NCBI GenBank assembly: GCA_964547015.1
Contig: CAZJKT010000012.1
Location: 1-35,969, forward strand
Length of the DNA: 35,969 nucleotides
Direction of reading: 5' to 3'
From: JAFGCN01 sp964547015
GTDB lineage: Archaea > Aenigmatarchaeota > Aenigmatarchaeia > QMZS01
Positions 7,492-15,460 of the stretch are shown here, piece after piece. Both the position numbers and the translations under genes were made by a program. The first letter of the stretch is position 1; each line of letters opens with the position of its first letter. The notes below the pieces were generated by a model. That model was not told the origin of the DNA. It ran no database searches and worked only from the letters and a program-made list of their open reading frames with translations.

Positions 7492-8862
7492 TCACAAAAA
7501 TCCTTCAAGTGTGCCCGCTTTATTTGCTGATGAGCTCTTCAAATTCTCACATTTTAGCCCTTCTTTTGGCTTTTTCTCTGCCGCAACCTTTGGCTCACTT
7601 CCGTTAATTTCGCCCTGTAAATTATTTTCAGGCACTTCTCCATTACCGCCTTCTTTTGCAGAATCCTCTAAAATACCCTCACTTTTCGGCTCTTCTGTCG
7701 CTTTTTGGGCCTCTTCTGTAACTTCAGCCTCCTCGCCCCTCTTCTCAAAACCGACCCTGAGAAGTTTCTCGACTCCCTCCAAATCATCATCCAGAATAAG
7801 CCCCAAAAGCTCATCAGCGTAGGCCAGCTTGCTTTTCTCCTTTAAAAGCGACATTCCAAGCTCTTCAGCTGTCATCTGCTTTCTGACAATCTCTGACGCC
7901 TTCTTTGACAAATCCTTTTTGGCTTCTCTCTGGAAAACAAGAATAGCCCGCTCGCGATAAGATTTTTCAATCACCCCAAGGTCAATTGAGGAGGCATTCT
8001 TGATTTTGAGCTTCACAATCGGCTTGAGTTCGCCCTCATTTTGAGAAATTCCCTCCAAAATCCGCTTAACTTCCTCGGTCCCGTCAACCTTTTGGTAAAT
8101 AAACAGCCTCTGCTTAATTTCCTTAAAACTAAGCCCCCCGTCAAGGGAAAAGTATCCCTTCTTAAGCTCAGACTCCTTTTTGTTAAGCTGTGTCGCGACA
8201 GTGCTTCCGGGCATCAGAAGCTTCCCTTCTCCGACAGGAACCTCATTATGCCAGTGAACATGCCCGTTTACCAGATAGTCAAAGCCCCGAGGAAGGTCAG
8301 AAATCTTGAGATAAACATCCTCAAGGTCGGAATAGACAAAAGGCTCGATATTCTGGTGCATCAGGAGTATGTTTTTGGCGCCGGGGACGGGTTTAGGTGA
8401 CCATTCTTCCAAGACCCCTCTTGCATATTTTTCGGGCACATGGCTCATCCCGTGAACCGCAATTTTCTCGCCATCAACCTCAAAAACGATTTTCTGGCAG
8501 TGAAGATTTATTAAAAGGCCTGCCCTGTCTAATGCCTGAACAGGATTAACCAAATTTGCCCTTCGGTCGTGGTTTCCGTACACTGAAATAAAGGGAATTC
8601 CGTCCATCGCCCTCGGATTAACTTCCTTCTCTGACTCGATAATTTTAATACTTTTGCCGTTTTTGGCCTTGAGCTTTGAGAGAAACTGCATCGCTTCTGA
8701 GAAAACTTCCAGGCGGGGCACCCTTGAGTCAAAAAGGTCGCCCGCAAAAAGGATCATCGCCGCTTTTTCGCCCAAAAGCTCGTCTAACACAAAATACGAG
8801 TCGGGCTCCCTTTCTGTGCCCTGAGCATAACCCAAGTGGAAGTCGGAGGTTATTAGAATCAT
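7492..8862 (-). CDS. mre11: DNA double-strand break repair nuclease Mre11
   Basis: Mre11 is the Mn-dependent exo/endonuclease of the Mre11-Rad50 complex, which processes DNA ends. The phosphoesterase motifs are all present: D7-x-H9 (SDFHLG), GD-x-F-D at 41-45 (D42), GNHD-R at 96-100 (N97, H98), MHQN (H169) and GHVH (H201, H203), followed by the LMPGST capping segment. The Rad50-binding helices would lie near residues 300-370. The last ~75 residues are a low-complexity Glu/Lys/Gly-rich tail, making the protein longer (456 aa) than many archaeal homologues. The TATA element (TTTTATAC, about 8891-8898) abuts the upstream gene's 3' end. Rad50 lies 3.4 kb away on the other strand, rather than in the common mre11-rad50 operon; herA and nurA are not in the window. 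Confidence 0.95.
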   Translation of the reverse strand: MILITSDFHLGYAQGTEREPDSYFVLDELLGEKAAMILFAGDLFDSRVPRLEVFSEAMQFLSKLKAKNGKSIKIIESEKEVNPRAMDGIPFISVYGNHDRRANLVNPVQALDRAGLLINLHCQKIVFEVDGEKIAVHGMSHVPEKYARGVLEEWSPKPVPGAKNILLMHQNIEPFVYSDLEDVYLKISDLPRGFDYLVNGHVHWHNEVPVGEGKLLMPGSTVATQLNKKESELKKGYFSLDGGLSFKEIKQRLFIYQKVDGTEEVKRILEGISQNEGELKPIVKLKIKNASSIDLGVIEKSYRERAILVFQREAKKDLSKKASEIVRKQMTAEELGMSLLKEKSKLAYADELLGLILDDDLEGVEKLLRVGFEKRGEEAEVTEEAQKATEEPKSEGILEDSAKEGGNGEVPENNLQGEINGSEPKVAAEKKPKEGLKCENLKSSSANKAGTLEGFL

Positions 8863-8900
8863 AATTAAAACCCATTAAAATAGATGCTTGTATAAAAGTT

Positions 8901-9605
8901 TTACTTGTCTGTCATATTTGCAAACAGTCTCCGATACTTTTTCTCTAAGCTCTTTCTTTCTTTTTTCTCTTGCTTTTCTAATTTAGTGTTACGGTACTCC
9001 TTCTCATTATCTAGGGTAGATTCTATCTTATTCTTATATTCCGGATGCCTTTCTGCAAGCTCGTAGGCATGGTCTATAGTATGTTTATTATATTGTCCAT
9101 GTTCAATGAGCCTTACTAATTTATCTAATACATTCCTTTCATACTTAGCGATGGCAATATTTAAATTATCTAGGGTAGATTCTATCTTATTCTTATATTC
9201 CGGATGCCTTTCTGCAAGCTCGTAGGCATGGTCTATAGTATGTTTATTATATTGTCCATGTTCAATGAGCCTTACTAATTTATCTAATACATTCCTTTCA
9301 TACTTAGCGATGGCAATATTTAATCTTGCTTCATATTGAGGGTTTTTCTGAACAAGCTCTTTAGCTTCAGATAGAATATTGGATGATTTTAAATCAGCCC
9401 CATCCACACCTACATCCTTTATATAGGTTACCTTATTGCCTCCTATGTTATCTGTGATTTTTAATTCTATACTTTCTTTAGAAGTTCCAGGACCATTATT
9501 TTCAATACGATATATTAACTCCTCCAACCGCCTTTGTTCAGGTGTTTTTCCTGAAAGATAAGTCTTCAGTTTATGGGATAATTCATCCAATAGGACAGGA
9601 CTCAT
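8901..9605 (-). CDS. repeat-containing hypothetical protein with exact 53-aa tandem duplication
   Basis: The 234-aa product has no recognised family. After an N-terminal region (1-110), residues starting at LNIAIAKYERNVLDKLVRLI and ending ESTLDN are repeated twice in direct succession, 53 aa each and identical. A diverged relative (LSEAKELVQKNPQYEARLNI) precedes them, so the unit is probably an older helical hairpin repeat (TPR- or HEAT-like by feel) recently amplified. The tail is a Lys/Glu-rich charged helix (EKQEKKERKSLEKKYRR), likely a coiled coil. No signal peptide. A (TA)8 promoter sits just upstream. Scaffold or protein-interaction role is inference only. Confidence 0.75.
   Translation of the reverse strand: MSPVLLDELSHKLKTYLSGKTPEQRRLEELIYRIENNGPGTSKESIELKITDNIGGNKVTYIKDVGVDGADLKSSNILSEAKELVQKNPQYEARLNIAIAKYERNVLDKLVRLIEHGQYNKHTIDHAYELAERHPEYKNKIESTLDNLNIAIAKYERNVLDKLVRLIEHGQYNKHTIDHAYELAERHPEYKNKIESTLDNEKEYRNTKLEKQEKKERKSLEKKYRRLFANMTDK
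9006..9323. repeat. perfect 159-bp tandem duplication inside a gene
   Basis: Copy 1 is 9006-9164 and copy 2 is 9165-9323. They are directly adjacent, and I see no base difference between them. The length is exactly 53 codons, so the frame is kept. Total identity including synonymous sites means recent duplication or ongoing homogenisation. Confidence 0.93.
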
Positions 9606-9618
9606 AAATAACCTAGTG

Positions 9619-9634
9619 TATATATATATATATA
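9619..9634 (-). promoter_or_regulatory. (TA)8 TATA element
   Basis: Sixteen bases of alternating TA lie 14-29 nt upstream of the ATG at 9605. This is a very strong TBP-binding candidate, and a dinucleotide run prone to slippage, which could vary promoter spacing. Confidence 0.5.
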
Positions 9635-9661
9635 CCGCTCACAAATTAAGGTAAATCGCCA

Positions 9662-10552
9662 CTAAAACTTCATCCGGTTTATATTCTTCAAAGCGTCCTC
9701 AATTGCGAAAATAAAGTTGATTCGCGAATGAGTCTGGCCTCGGGACTTAAGTCTCACATCCTTAATCCCAATTATCTGAAATATCTTCTTCATCTCATCT
9801 GATGCGCAAAGCCCAAGCCCTCTTGGAGCCGGCATCAATTTTACCTCAACCGAGCCGCATTTTCCGGCTATTGCGTAAGGTATCGAATGCCCATCTCCGC
9901 AACTGCACTCCCACGAGCCGCAGCCCTTTCTTATTGGGAAGAGAGCCAGTTTGGCATTTTTAAGGGATTTATCCCTTGCCGCCTTGTTTGTTGCGGCTTT
10001 TCCAACTCCAATCCCCAAATAGCCTTTTGTGTCCCCTACAATTGTCATCATAGAAGTTTTTGTCCTTCTTCCTGATTTGTGCACCCTCACCGTCCTTCTG
10101 CTCGGCCGCCTCTGTATGCCGCCGCCTTTTCCAGGGCTTCCCCCGATAAGCATTGTAATTTCCTCTATTCCGGGCAAAAGGAAGTCCACAATCTCAGATT
10201 CTCTTATCTGGTGGTGGGTGCTAAAAATCTCATTCATCCCGATTTCCCCTGCCTTGACCATTTTGCCAAGCTGTGTTTTTGGAGACCATTCGACCTCAGT
10301 ATCCTCATCATCATATCTCCTTGCCCTTTTCGGCTTTTCAGCTTCAATCACCTCCTCAGCATCAGGAATAGTATCCAAATCAATTCCCTCATCGGCAACT
10401 GCGCCTTCAATTGCAGACTCTTCAACTTCAGGAGAAACGGCAGGTTCGGCTTTTTTATCCTCGGCGGGTGATTTTTTAGAAATTTCCTCAATTTTGGGCT
10501 CTTTATTTTCCAAATTATCTTTCCCCACCTTTTTCTTTTCTTCAGTTGCCAT
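9662..10552 (-). CDS. rps5: small ribosomal subunit protein uS5
   Basis: uS5 sits at the mRNA entry side of the 30S subunit and affects decoding fidelity. The conserved domain starts near residue 85 (WSPKTQLGKMVKAGEI), with FSTHHQIRESEIVDFLLPG, the RTKTSMMTIVGDTKGYLGIG strand-loop and the C-terminal APRGLGLCASDEMKKIFQIIG segment, ending in SRINFIFAIEDAL. The domain contains GCGSWECSCG with the extra Cys typical of archaeal uS5. Unusually, about 85 N-terminal residues are a highly acidic, Lys/Glu/Ala/Pro-rich extension, making it 296 aa where archaeal homologues are usually about 210. It overlaps uL18 by 11 nt, as part of a reduced spc-type operon containing only uL18-uS5. Confidence 0.95.
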   Translation of the reverse strand: MATEEKKKVGKDNLENKEPKIEEISKKSPAEDKKAEPAVSPEVEESAIEGAVADEGIDLDTIPDAEEVIEAEKPKRARRYDDEDTEVEWSPKTQLGKMVKAGEIGMNEIFSTHHQIRESEIVDFLLPGIEEITMLIGGSPGKGGGIQRRPSRRTVRVHKSGRRTKTSMMTIVGDTKGYLGIGVGKAATNKAARDKSLKNAKLALFPIRKGCGSWECSCGDGHSIPYAIAGKCGSVEVKLMPAPRGLGLCASDEMKKIFQIIGIKDVRLKSRGQTHSRINFIFAIEDALKNINRMKF

Positions 10553-11042
10553 AATCCTTCAAAACATTTTCTTTAACTTTATCAAAATCCTTTGAGGCTG
10601 AATCATGCAGGTGCTTTCCTGAAATCCTGTCTTCTGACGGCATTTTTTCCTCTCCTGCCGGGATATTTAGCCCTGAATCAACAAGGCCTTTTAGGACCGC
10701 AAAATATCGGTTCCCTTTGGTGTTATATGCAAGGCCCATGTCATAAACAGCCTCATTTATGCCCTCTTTTAGGCACATTTTACCGAATATAAGCCCTGAA
10801 AGGTAACACGCGGGAATGCTGTTTTTTGAGTGTTTCCAGCCGGCCTTTTCAAGATTTTTTGACAGGTAGCCCAGTCTTGTCTTATCCGAGCCGCTGTATT
10901 CTATAAGCTGCAAAGAAACATTGCTGTTTGATATTCTGGCCGCAACTCTCGGTTTTTTTGACTTAAGAAGGGCGAGCCGCTTTCTGTAATTTGTCCTTTC
11001 CTCGAACCGCCTTTTTAGCGGCAGAATGGTCTTTCTTTTCAT
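10542..11042 (-). CDS. rpl18: large ribosomal subunit protein uL18
   Basis: uL18 binds 5S rRNA and helps place it in the central protuberance. The N-terminal motif LPLKRRFEERTNYRKRLALL, the KPRVAARISNSNVSLQLIEY strand and the AYDMGL-like VYDMGLAYNTKGNRYFAVLK segment match archaeal/eukaryotic uL18. The C-terminus carries RISGKHLHD, typical of the archaeal form. At 166 aa it is slightly short for archaea. It is upstream of and overlaps uS5. An AT-rich element (TTTAAATTTTAAAT-like, about 11054-11070) lies upstream as promoter. The usual neighbours (uL6, eL32, eL19, uL30, uL15) are missing here, so the operon is broken up. Confidence 0.94.
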   Translation of the reverse strand: MKRKTILPLKRRFEERTNYRKRLALLKSKKPRVAARISNSNVSLQLIEYSGSDKTRLGYLSKNLEKAGWKHSKNSIPACYLSGLIFGKMCLKEGINEAVYDMGLAYNTKGNRYFAVLKGLVDSGLNIPAGEEKMPSEDRISGKHLHDSASKDFDKVKENVLKDYGN

Positions 11043-11197
11043 TTACTTAGTTTGTTTTAAATTTTAAATCTTAAGAGGGTATTTTAAGGTAAATAGCATC
11101 CGTTCAAAAATACTCTCCTTGAAAAGGCTACAAAACACACAAAAATTTTATACCCACTATCCACCCTAAATCAAACAAATAACAAAAACAAGCAAAT

Positions 11198-11728
11198 TTA
11201 ATAGTACTCTGAGAGGACTTTTTCTATTTTCTTTAACCCTTCCTTTGCCTCGCTGATTTTCTTCGCCCCTACGCAAACTATGCTTCCTGATGAGAATACA
11301 AGGAACGATGTGTTGAATTCCTCAAGCCTGCAGATAAGCCCCGGAAAGTTCTCAGGCTCGTACTCGCTGTTCTCCATTGAAAAGGCTATTTTTTCGAGGT
11401 TTAAGTCCCTTCCCAATGCGCCGACCGCCACCACATTCTCAATCTTTGTCTTGTATGTGTTTGGAGTTGTTACTCCGACTTTTTTAAGCATTTTGAGGAT
11501 TTTTGCTATCCCCTCTTCCGCATCCTTTAGGCTTTTTGAGCCGACACAGACGATTGTGCCTGAGCGAAAGATTAGGGCTGTGATTTTGGGGTCCTCAAGC
11601 CTCATTACAAGGCCGGGAAATGCCTCAGGCTCGTACTCAGCGGCTTCGAATGTCTCTGCAATCTGGATTAGGGGGAGGGTTGCGTCAAACTTCGTCGATA
11701 CTACCACATTCTGAATCTTTATGTCCAT
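11198..11728 (-). CDS. tbp: TATA-box-binding protein (TBP)
   Basis: TBP recognises the TATA box and with TFB starts archaeal transcription. The 176-aa protein consists of two direct repeats of about 88 aa. Repeat 1 has NVVVSTKFD, then EYEPEAFPGLVMRLEDPKI, then SGTIVCVGSKS. Repeat 2 has NVVAVGALGRDLNLEKIA, then EYEPENFPGLICRLEE, then SSGSIVCVGAKK. Key intercalating and groove-contacting features (FPGL, R/L, VCVG) are kept in both halves. The frequent TATA elements noted across the window are its expected targets. Downstream of the stop, the minus strand shows T-rich stretches compatible with an archaeal terminator. Its own promoter region is shared with the divergent gene at 11934. Confidence 0.97.
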   Translation of the reverse strand: MDIKIQNVVVSTKFDATLPLIQIAETFEAAEYEPEAFPGLVMRLEDPKITALIFRSGTIVCVGSKSLKDAEEGIAKILKMLKKVGVTTPNTYKTKIENVVAVGALGRDLNLEKIAFSMENSEYEPENFPGLICRLEEFNTSFLVFSSGSIVCVGAKKISEAKEGLKKIEKVLSEYY

Positions 11729-11820
11729 GAAAATATATGCTAAAAATACTTAAATGGTTATATCCTCCTAATTTGAGAATACTGTTTTGTCGTAATTTTA
11801 AAGTGGTTTATTACGCCGGA

Positions 11821-11841
11821 AAAGCCTGAAACAAAGGCTTT
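11821..11841. other. perfect 7-bp stem-loop in divergent spacer
   Basis: AAAGCCT - GAAACAA - AGGCTTT (11821-11841) lies in the 205-nt spacer between divergent tbp and the small membrane protein. It is about 50 nt before the TATA element of the plus-strand gene. It could be an operator dyad or a structured RNA; no further evidence. Confidence 0.35.
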
Positions 11842-11892
11842 GGAGTTAAGATTGCAATCACTATCTGATTATATATAATTGAGGACAGAAAA

Positions 11893-11928
11893 GTATTTAT
11901 ATATATCTATACTATTATAGTTAGGTGA
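11893..11928 (+). promoter_or_regulatory. promoter plus Shine-Dalgarno for the 91-aa membrane protein
   Basis: A TATA element (TATTTATATATATC, 11893-11906) is followed by GGTGAT at 11924-11929, complementary to the conserved CACCUCC region near the archaeal 16S rRNA 3' end, 4 nt before ATG at 11934. This is one of the few clear leadered genes in the window and decides for the ATG at 11934 over the GTG at 11925, which is part of the Shine-Dalgarno sequence. Confidence 0.5.
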
Positions 11929-11933
11929 TAAAT

Positions 11934-12209
11934 ATGACAAAAGATATTGCTAAAGTTACGGATAATGCAACAGGAAATAAGGATAAATATACCATAAACC
12001 GGAGATACATGTCTGCAGTAGGTCTAGCTTCTGAAATTCTCGGAGTGGGTTTGATAGCAACAAGTATTATTCAAGAACCCCTATTTTTTGCTCCGGGAAT
12101 AATTGCGTATGGTTTTGGAAGGGGGGCCTTAGAGGCTGTTAGGGACCAGGTAGAGGAGAATAGATTTCAAACCCTAGAGAAACAATTAAGAGACCTCTAT
12201 AAACAATAG
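11934..12209 (+). CDS. small membrane protein, 91 aa
   Basis: No family recognised. The start at ATG 11934 is preferred because of the GGTGAT Shine-Dalgarno just upstream. The protein has a polar N-terminus (about 1-25, with YTINRRYMSAVG leading in), two hydrophobic stretches (about 27-46 and 50-64) separated by QEP, and a charged amphipathic C-terminus (VRDQVEENRFQTLEKQLRDL) likely to be helical. A membrane hairpin with a cytoplasmic helix is the simplest reading. It is divergent from tbp and precedes rad50 by 68 nt; a T-rich tract in that gap may end its transcript. Confidence 0.68.
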   Translation: MTKDIAKVTDNATGNKDKYTINRRYMSAVGLASEILGVGLIATSIIQEPLFFAPGIIAYGFGRGALEAVRDQVEENRFQTLEKQLRDLYKQ

Positions 12210-12277
12210 GGGCATAACCATCCAAATACTTTTACTTTTTTCATTTAATCTTTTTCAATATTCAACTTTCCCTAATT

Positions 12278-14518
12278 ATGCTCCAAAAACTTTCCCTTGA
12301 AAATTTCAGAAGCCACAAAAAGACCGAATTTGAGTTCGCGGAAGGCAATAATGTCCTAATAGGGATTTCAGGCTCGGGCAAATCTTCAGTCCTTGACGCA
12401 ATCTGCTTTGCCCTCTATGGAAACACTCCAAAGCTTCAGGCAAGAAAGCTGAAAGTCGCCGATCTCATAATGGACAAGCCAACCCCTGAAGATGAGGCAA
12501 AAATCACGCTGAATTTTGAGCTTAGCGGCAAAAATTATGAAATTATCCGCATACTTAGCAAAACCAAGCCGACTTACGCCGAGTTGAGGATTGACGGCGC
12601 CCTCAAAGCCACCTCAACCACGCAGGTGACTGAAATCACTGAAAGGGCTCTGAAGGCGAATTTTGAGCTTTTCTCAAAAATCATATACTCCGAACAAAAC
12701 CAGCTTGACTACTTCCTTACTGTCCAGAAGGGCGACAGGATGGCAAAGATTGACGAGCTCCTAAAACTCCAGAAGTTTGAACGCGCCCGCCAGATTGCAA
12801 CCTCTTTTAAAAACAAGCTTCTCTACAAGGCAAAAAACCTCTCGGAATCGGCTGAAAAGTTTGACGAGGGCGCCCTTAAATCAGAAAAGGCCCGCCTTGA
12901 AGAGGAAATCCGCGCCTTAGGCGAGGAAATAAATGCCCTTACTCAAAAAAACAAGACTTCAAAAAATGAAGCCGACCTTTTGGAAAAATCCTTTAGCGAG
13001 ATGTCAAAGGCAAAATCTGAAATAGAAGCCCTGGCTAAAAAAAAGCAGGAACTTTCCGGGGCCATTTCCCTTATTGAAAATGAGCTCAAAGAGATGCCAA
13101 AAGGTGACATTGAGACAGCCCAAAAGGAATTCGAGGCCAAAAAAGCGATTTTTGAAGAGCGGTCAAAAGCTGAGGAGGCAAGAAAAAAGGAAATTGCCCT
13201 TGCAGAATTGCGCCTAAAAGACCGCCAAAAGCAATTGGAGGAGAAGGAAAAAGCCGGCGAATTTCTAAAAAATTTCAGCCCGCAAAAAGCCGCCCGGATT
13301 GAGGAGAGCCTAAAGGCGCTCAGGGAAAGCCAATCCCACGCAAAAATTGAAAAAAAATCCCTTGAAAAAGCCCTGCTCCAGCTCAAAAGCGCAGAAAATA
13401 TGTGTCCGACCTGCGACAGCCCCCTTTCAGAGGAAAAAAAGTCGGTGCTTGAAAAAGAGAAAAAAGAGGCCCTCCAAAAAACAGAGAAACTGCTTGAATC
13501 AATAGAAAAAGATATTACTGAATTTGAAGGGAAATTTGCCGCCGAAAAAAAGAGCCTTGAATACGCAAAGTTCTATGAAAAGCGGCTTGAGCAGATAGGC
13601 CCTGTTGAGGAAGAGATTAATTCTCTTAATTCCTCCCTAAAAGCCCTGCTTGAGAAAAAAATTGAGGTGGATTCCTCAAAAGCGGACTATGAAAGCGCTA
13701 AATCCAAAAAGGATGCGCTTGAGAGAAGGGCCTTGCGGGAGGCAAGGCTTAAGGAGTTTAAGGAGAGGTTTGGAGAAACTGAAAACCTGCTCAAAGAGAT
13801 GAAGTTTGATGATAATGCCTTTGAAAAGCTGAGGCAATCATTTGAGGATAAAAAAAGGGAAGTCCTTTTATTGTCAAAAGACCTTGACTACAAGCAAAAA
13901 ATCGCCTTGGAAAAGGAAAGCACATTTAAAAAGGTCCGGGAAGGGCTCAACTTTCTTGAAAAAAACGCCTCAGAAATAGAATATCTCAAATACTCGACAG
14001 AGACCCTTGGAAGCTTCTCAAATATTCTCACAGATGTGCAGGGAAGGCTAAGGGAGGAATTTGTGGCAACCCTAAATGAGGTTATGAATGCGGTTTGGGC
14101 TGAAATCTACCCCTATGAAGATTATTCGGAAATCCGGTTCAAAATTGAGGAAAATGACTATCTCTTGCAGCTGTTTGACCTTAAGGGCAAATGGGTAAAT
14201 GTTGAAGGGATTGTCTCCGGAGGGGAGAGGGCAATTGCCTCCTTAGTCATGAGAGTTGCGCTTTCAGTTACCCTTGCCCCAAACCTAAGGCTTCTGATTT
14301 TAGATGAGCCTACGCACAACCTTGATTCAGGCACAATCGAGAAGCTGACAGAAATCCTAAAGACAAAAATTTCAAGCCTCATTGACCAGATCTTTATCGT
14401 TACGCATGATGAAAGGCTCATTCAGGCGGCCACAGCCTACACTTACGAGCTTAAGCGCGAAGCGGGCAAAAAAGAGCCGACAAAGGTTGAGAAAATTGAG
14501 AATTTTTTTGAGGGTTAG
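12278..14518 (+). CDS. rad50: DNA double-strand break repair ATPase Rad50
   Basis: Rad50 is the SMC-like ATPase that pairs with Mre11 to hold and process DNA ends. Walker A is GISGSGKSS (residues 29-37), the zinc hook CPTC at C376-C379 sits at the tip of the coiled coil, the ABC signature SGGER is at 647-651, and Walker B LLILDEPTH is at 672-680, followed by a D-loop-like NLDSG and the H-loop THDE. Between these, about 150-600 is Glu/Lys/Ala-rich heptad sequence, giving a fairly short coiled coil (746 aa against about 850-900 in many archaea). All catalytic elements are present. It is monocistronic in this arrangement, 3.4 kb from mre11 and on the opposite strand. Confidence 0.96.
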   Translation: MLQKLSLENFRSHKKTEFEFAEGNNVLIGISGSGKSSVLDAICFALYGNTPKLQARKLKVADLIMDKPTPEDEAKITLNFELSGKNYEIIRILSKTKPTYAELRIDGALKATSTTQVTEITERALKANFELFSKIIYSEQNQLDYFLTVQKGDRMAKIDELLKLQKFERARQIATSFKNKLLYKAKNLSESAEKFDEGALKSEKARLEEEIRALGEEINALTQKNKTSKNEADLLEKSFSEMSKAKSEIEALAKKKQELSGAISLIENELKEMPKGDIETAQKEFEAKKAIFEERSKAEEARKKEIALAELRLKDRQKQLEEKEKAGEFLKNFSPQKAARIEESLKALRESQSHAKIEKKSLEKALLQLKSAENMCPTCDSPLSEEKKSVLEKEKKEALQKTEKLLESIEKDITEFEGKFAAEKKSLEYAKFYEKRLEQIGPVEEEINSLNSSLKALLEKKIEVDSSKADYESAKSKKDALERRALREARLKEFKERFGETENLLKEMKFDDNAFEKLRQSFEDKKREVLLLSKDLDYKQKIALEKESTFKKVREGLNFLEKNASEIEYLKYSTETLGSFSNILTDVQGRLREEFVATLNEVMNAVWAEIYPYEDYSEIRFKIEENDYLLQLFDLKGKWVNVEGIVSGGERAIASLVMRVALSVTLAPNLRLLILDEPTHNLDSGTIEKLTEILKTKISSLIDQIFIVTHDERLIQAATAYTYELKREAGKKEPTKVEKIENFFEG

Positions 14519-14582
14519 GGGGTTGGCTCTAAGCTAAAGATAGGCAATTGAGCCAAATATTTATAAATAAATGTATAATTAT

Positions 14583-15110
14583 ATGGCGATTTGCCCGTAC
14601 TGCAATAATAATGGGGGTTACCCGGAGGGTAATAATGGCGGTTCTTTATCAATAACCCCGGGTCACTTATCAGTATCTACCGATTTAATTGTAAATTATA
14701 TAAGAGATCTTGCACGGGAGGGGAAAAGAGATTCAAGATATTGCAAGGCTTTAGAAATAATAGGGAGCAGCGCAGAAAATAATCCACCTCAGGGGGAAAT
14801 TTTAATGGGGGCTATTAAAGATGCTTTTTATGTTCCGCATGATTTCCCGCCAGAGGACATAGAGAGAAAAGATATATCTTCTTTAGATATCACTAACTTA
14901 AGGCGCGTTGGAGATTTCTTGTTTGAGCTTGGCTATATAATACCCTCTCTGGAGATCTATAAGACTGTGCTTTATTTATCTCCCAGCCTTAAATATAATC
15001 ATATCGGCAAGATAATCCAAACTATGGAGCGGTTATCAAGTGATATGAACATTGAGCCATGGCAAAGATTTGACCCTAATGACCTTTTCGGATTGGGCCT
15101 TGTCAGATAA
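14583..15110 (+). CDS. hypothetical CxxC protein, 175 aa
   Basis: I do not recognise this protein. It opens MAICPYC, a single CxxC knuckle, followed by a low-complexity Asn/Gly stretch. The body is helical, with a pattern near residues 125-160 (FLFELGYIIPSLEIYKTVLY) reminiscent of one TPR hairpin. Two in-frame ATGs exist: 14571 (adding MYNY) and 14583. I prefer 14583 because the TATA-like sequence AAATATTTATAAATA (14555-14569) overlaps the region immediately before 14571 and is better spaced for the second. It ends 20 nt from the convergent membrane-protein gene. Confidence 0.68.
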   Translation: MAICPYCNNNGGYPEGNNGGSLSITPGHLSVSTDLIVNYIRDLAREGKRDSRYCKALEIIGSSAENNPPQGEILMGAIKDAFYVPHDFPPEDIERKDISSLDITNLRRVGDFLFELGYIIPSLEIYKTVLYLSPSLKYNHIGKIIQTMERLSSDMNIEPWQRFDPNDLFGLGLVR

Positions 15111-15130
15111 TAGCTCTTTTGCAGCGGACA

Positions 15131-15460
15131 TCAATTCTCCTTCCCTTTTTCCACCTTATCCTTGCCTTTCTTTTTCTTCTTAAAAAAGCCAAAAGACTTT
15201 ATAATAGGCTTTAAGAAAAGCTCAAGAACCGCAAGCCCGTAATAGATTACAAAGCCGAGAGCCCCCAAAATCACAAATGAAGCCACAAGGTCGGCGCTCA
15301 AATTCCAGCCAACATTGAAAATTTTCACGGCAATTATCGGGAAAACTGCAGAAACCGCAACAACAATAAGGAATTTTGACAGAAGCTCAATAGCCTTAAA
15401 AAAAAGATAAATGGCAATTAAAGCCACAAAAACAAGCCCGATAATAGCTAAATCAAGCAT
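15131..15460 (-). CDS. small polytopic membrane protein, 109 aa
   Basis: Three hydrophobic segments (about residues 3-22, 27-47 and 58-84) are followed by a strongly basic cytoplasmic tail (FFKKKKKGKDKVEKGKEN). By the positive-inside rule the C-terminus is cytoplasmic. Its start overlaps the end of the upstream PHP gene by 13 nt, so the two form an operon and may act together. No family recognised; comparable short membrane proteins with a Lys-rich tail occur in many archaea. Confidence 0.75.
   Translation of the reverse strand: MLDLAIIGLVFVALIAIYLFFKAIELLSKFLIVVAVSAVFPIIAVKIFNVGWNLSADLVASFVILGALGFVIYYGLAVLELFLKPIIKSFGFFKKKKKGKDKVEKGKEN

Noticed and set aside
13400..13415. Unusual Rad50 zinc-hook
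   Set aside because: CPTC is an ordinary CxxC hook; nothing odd.
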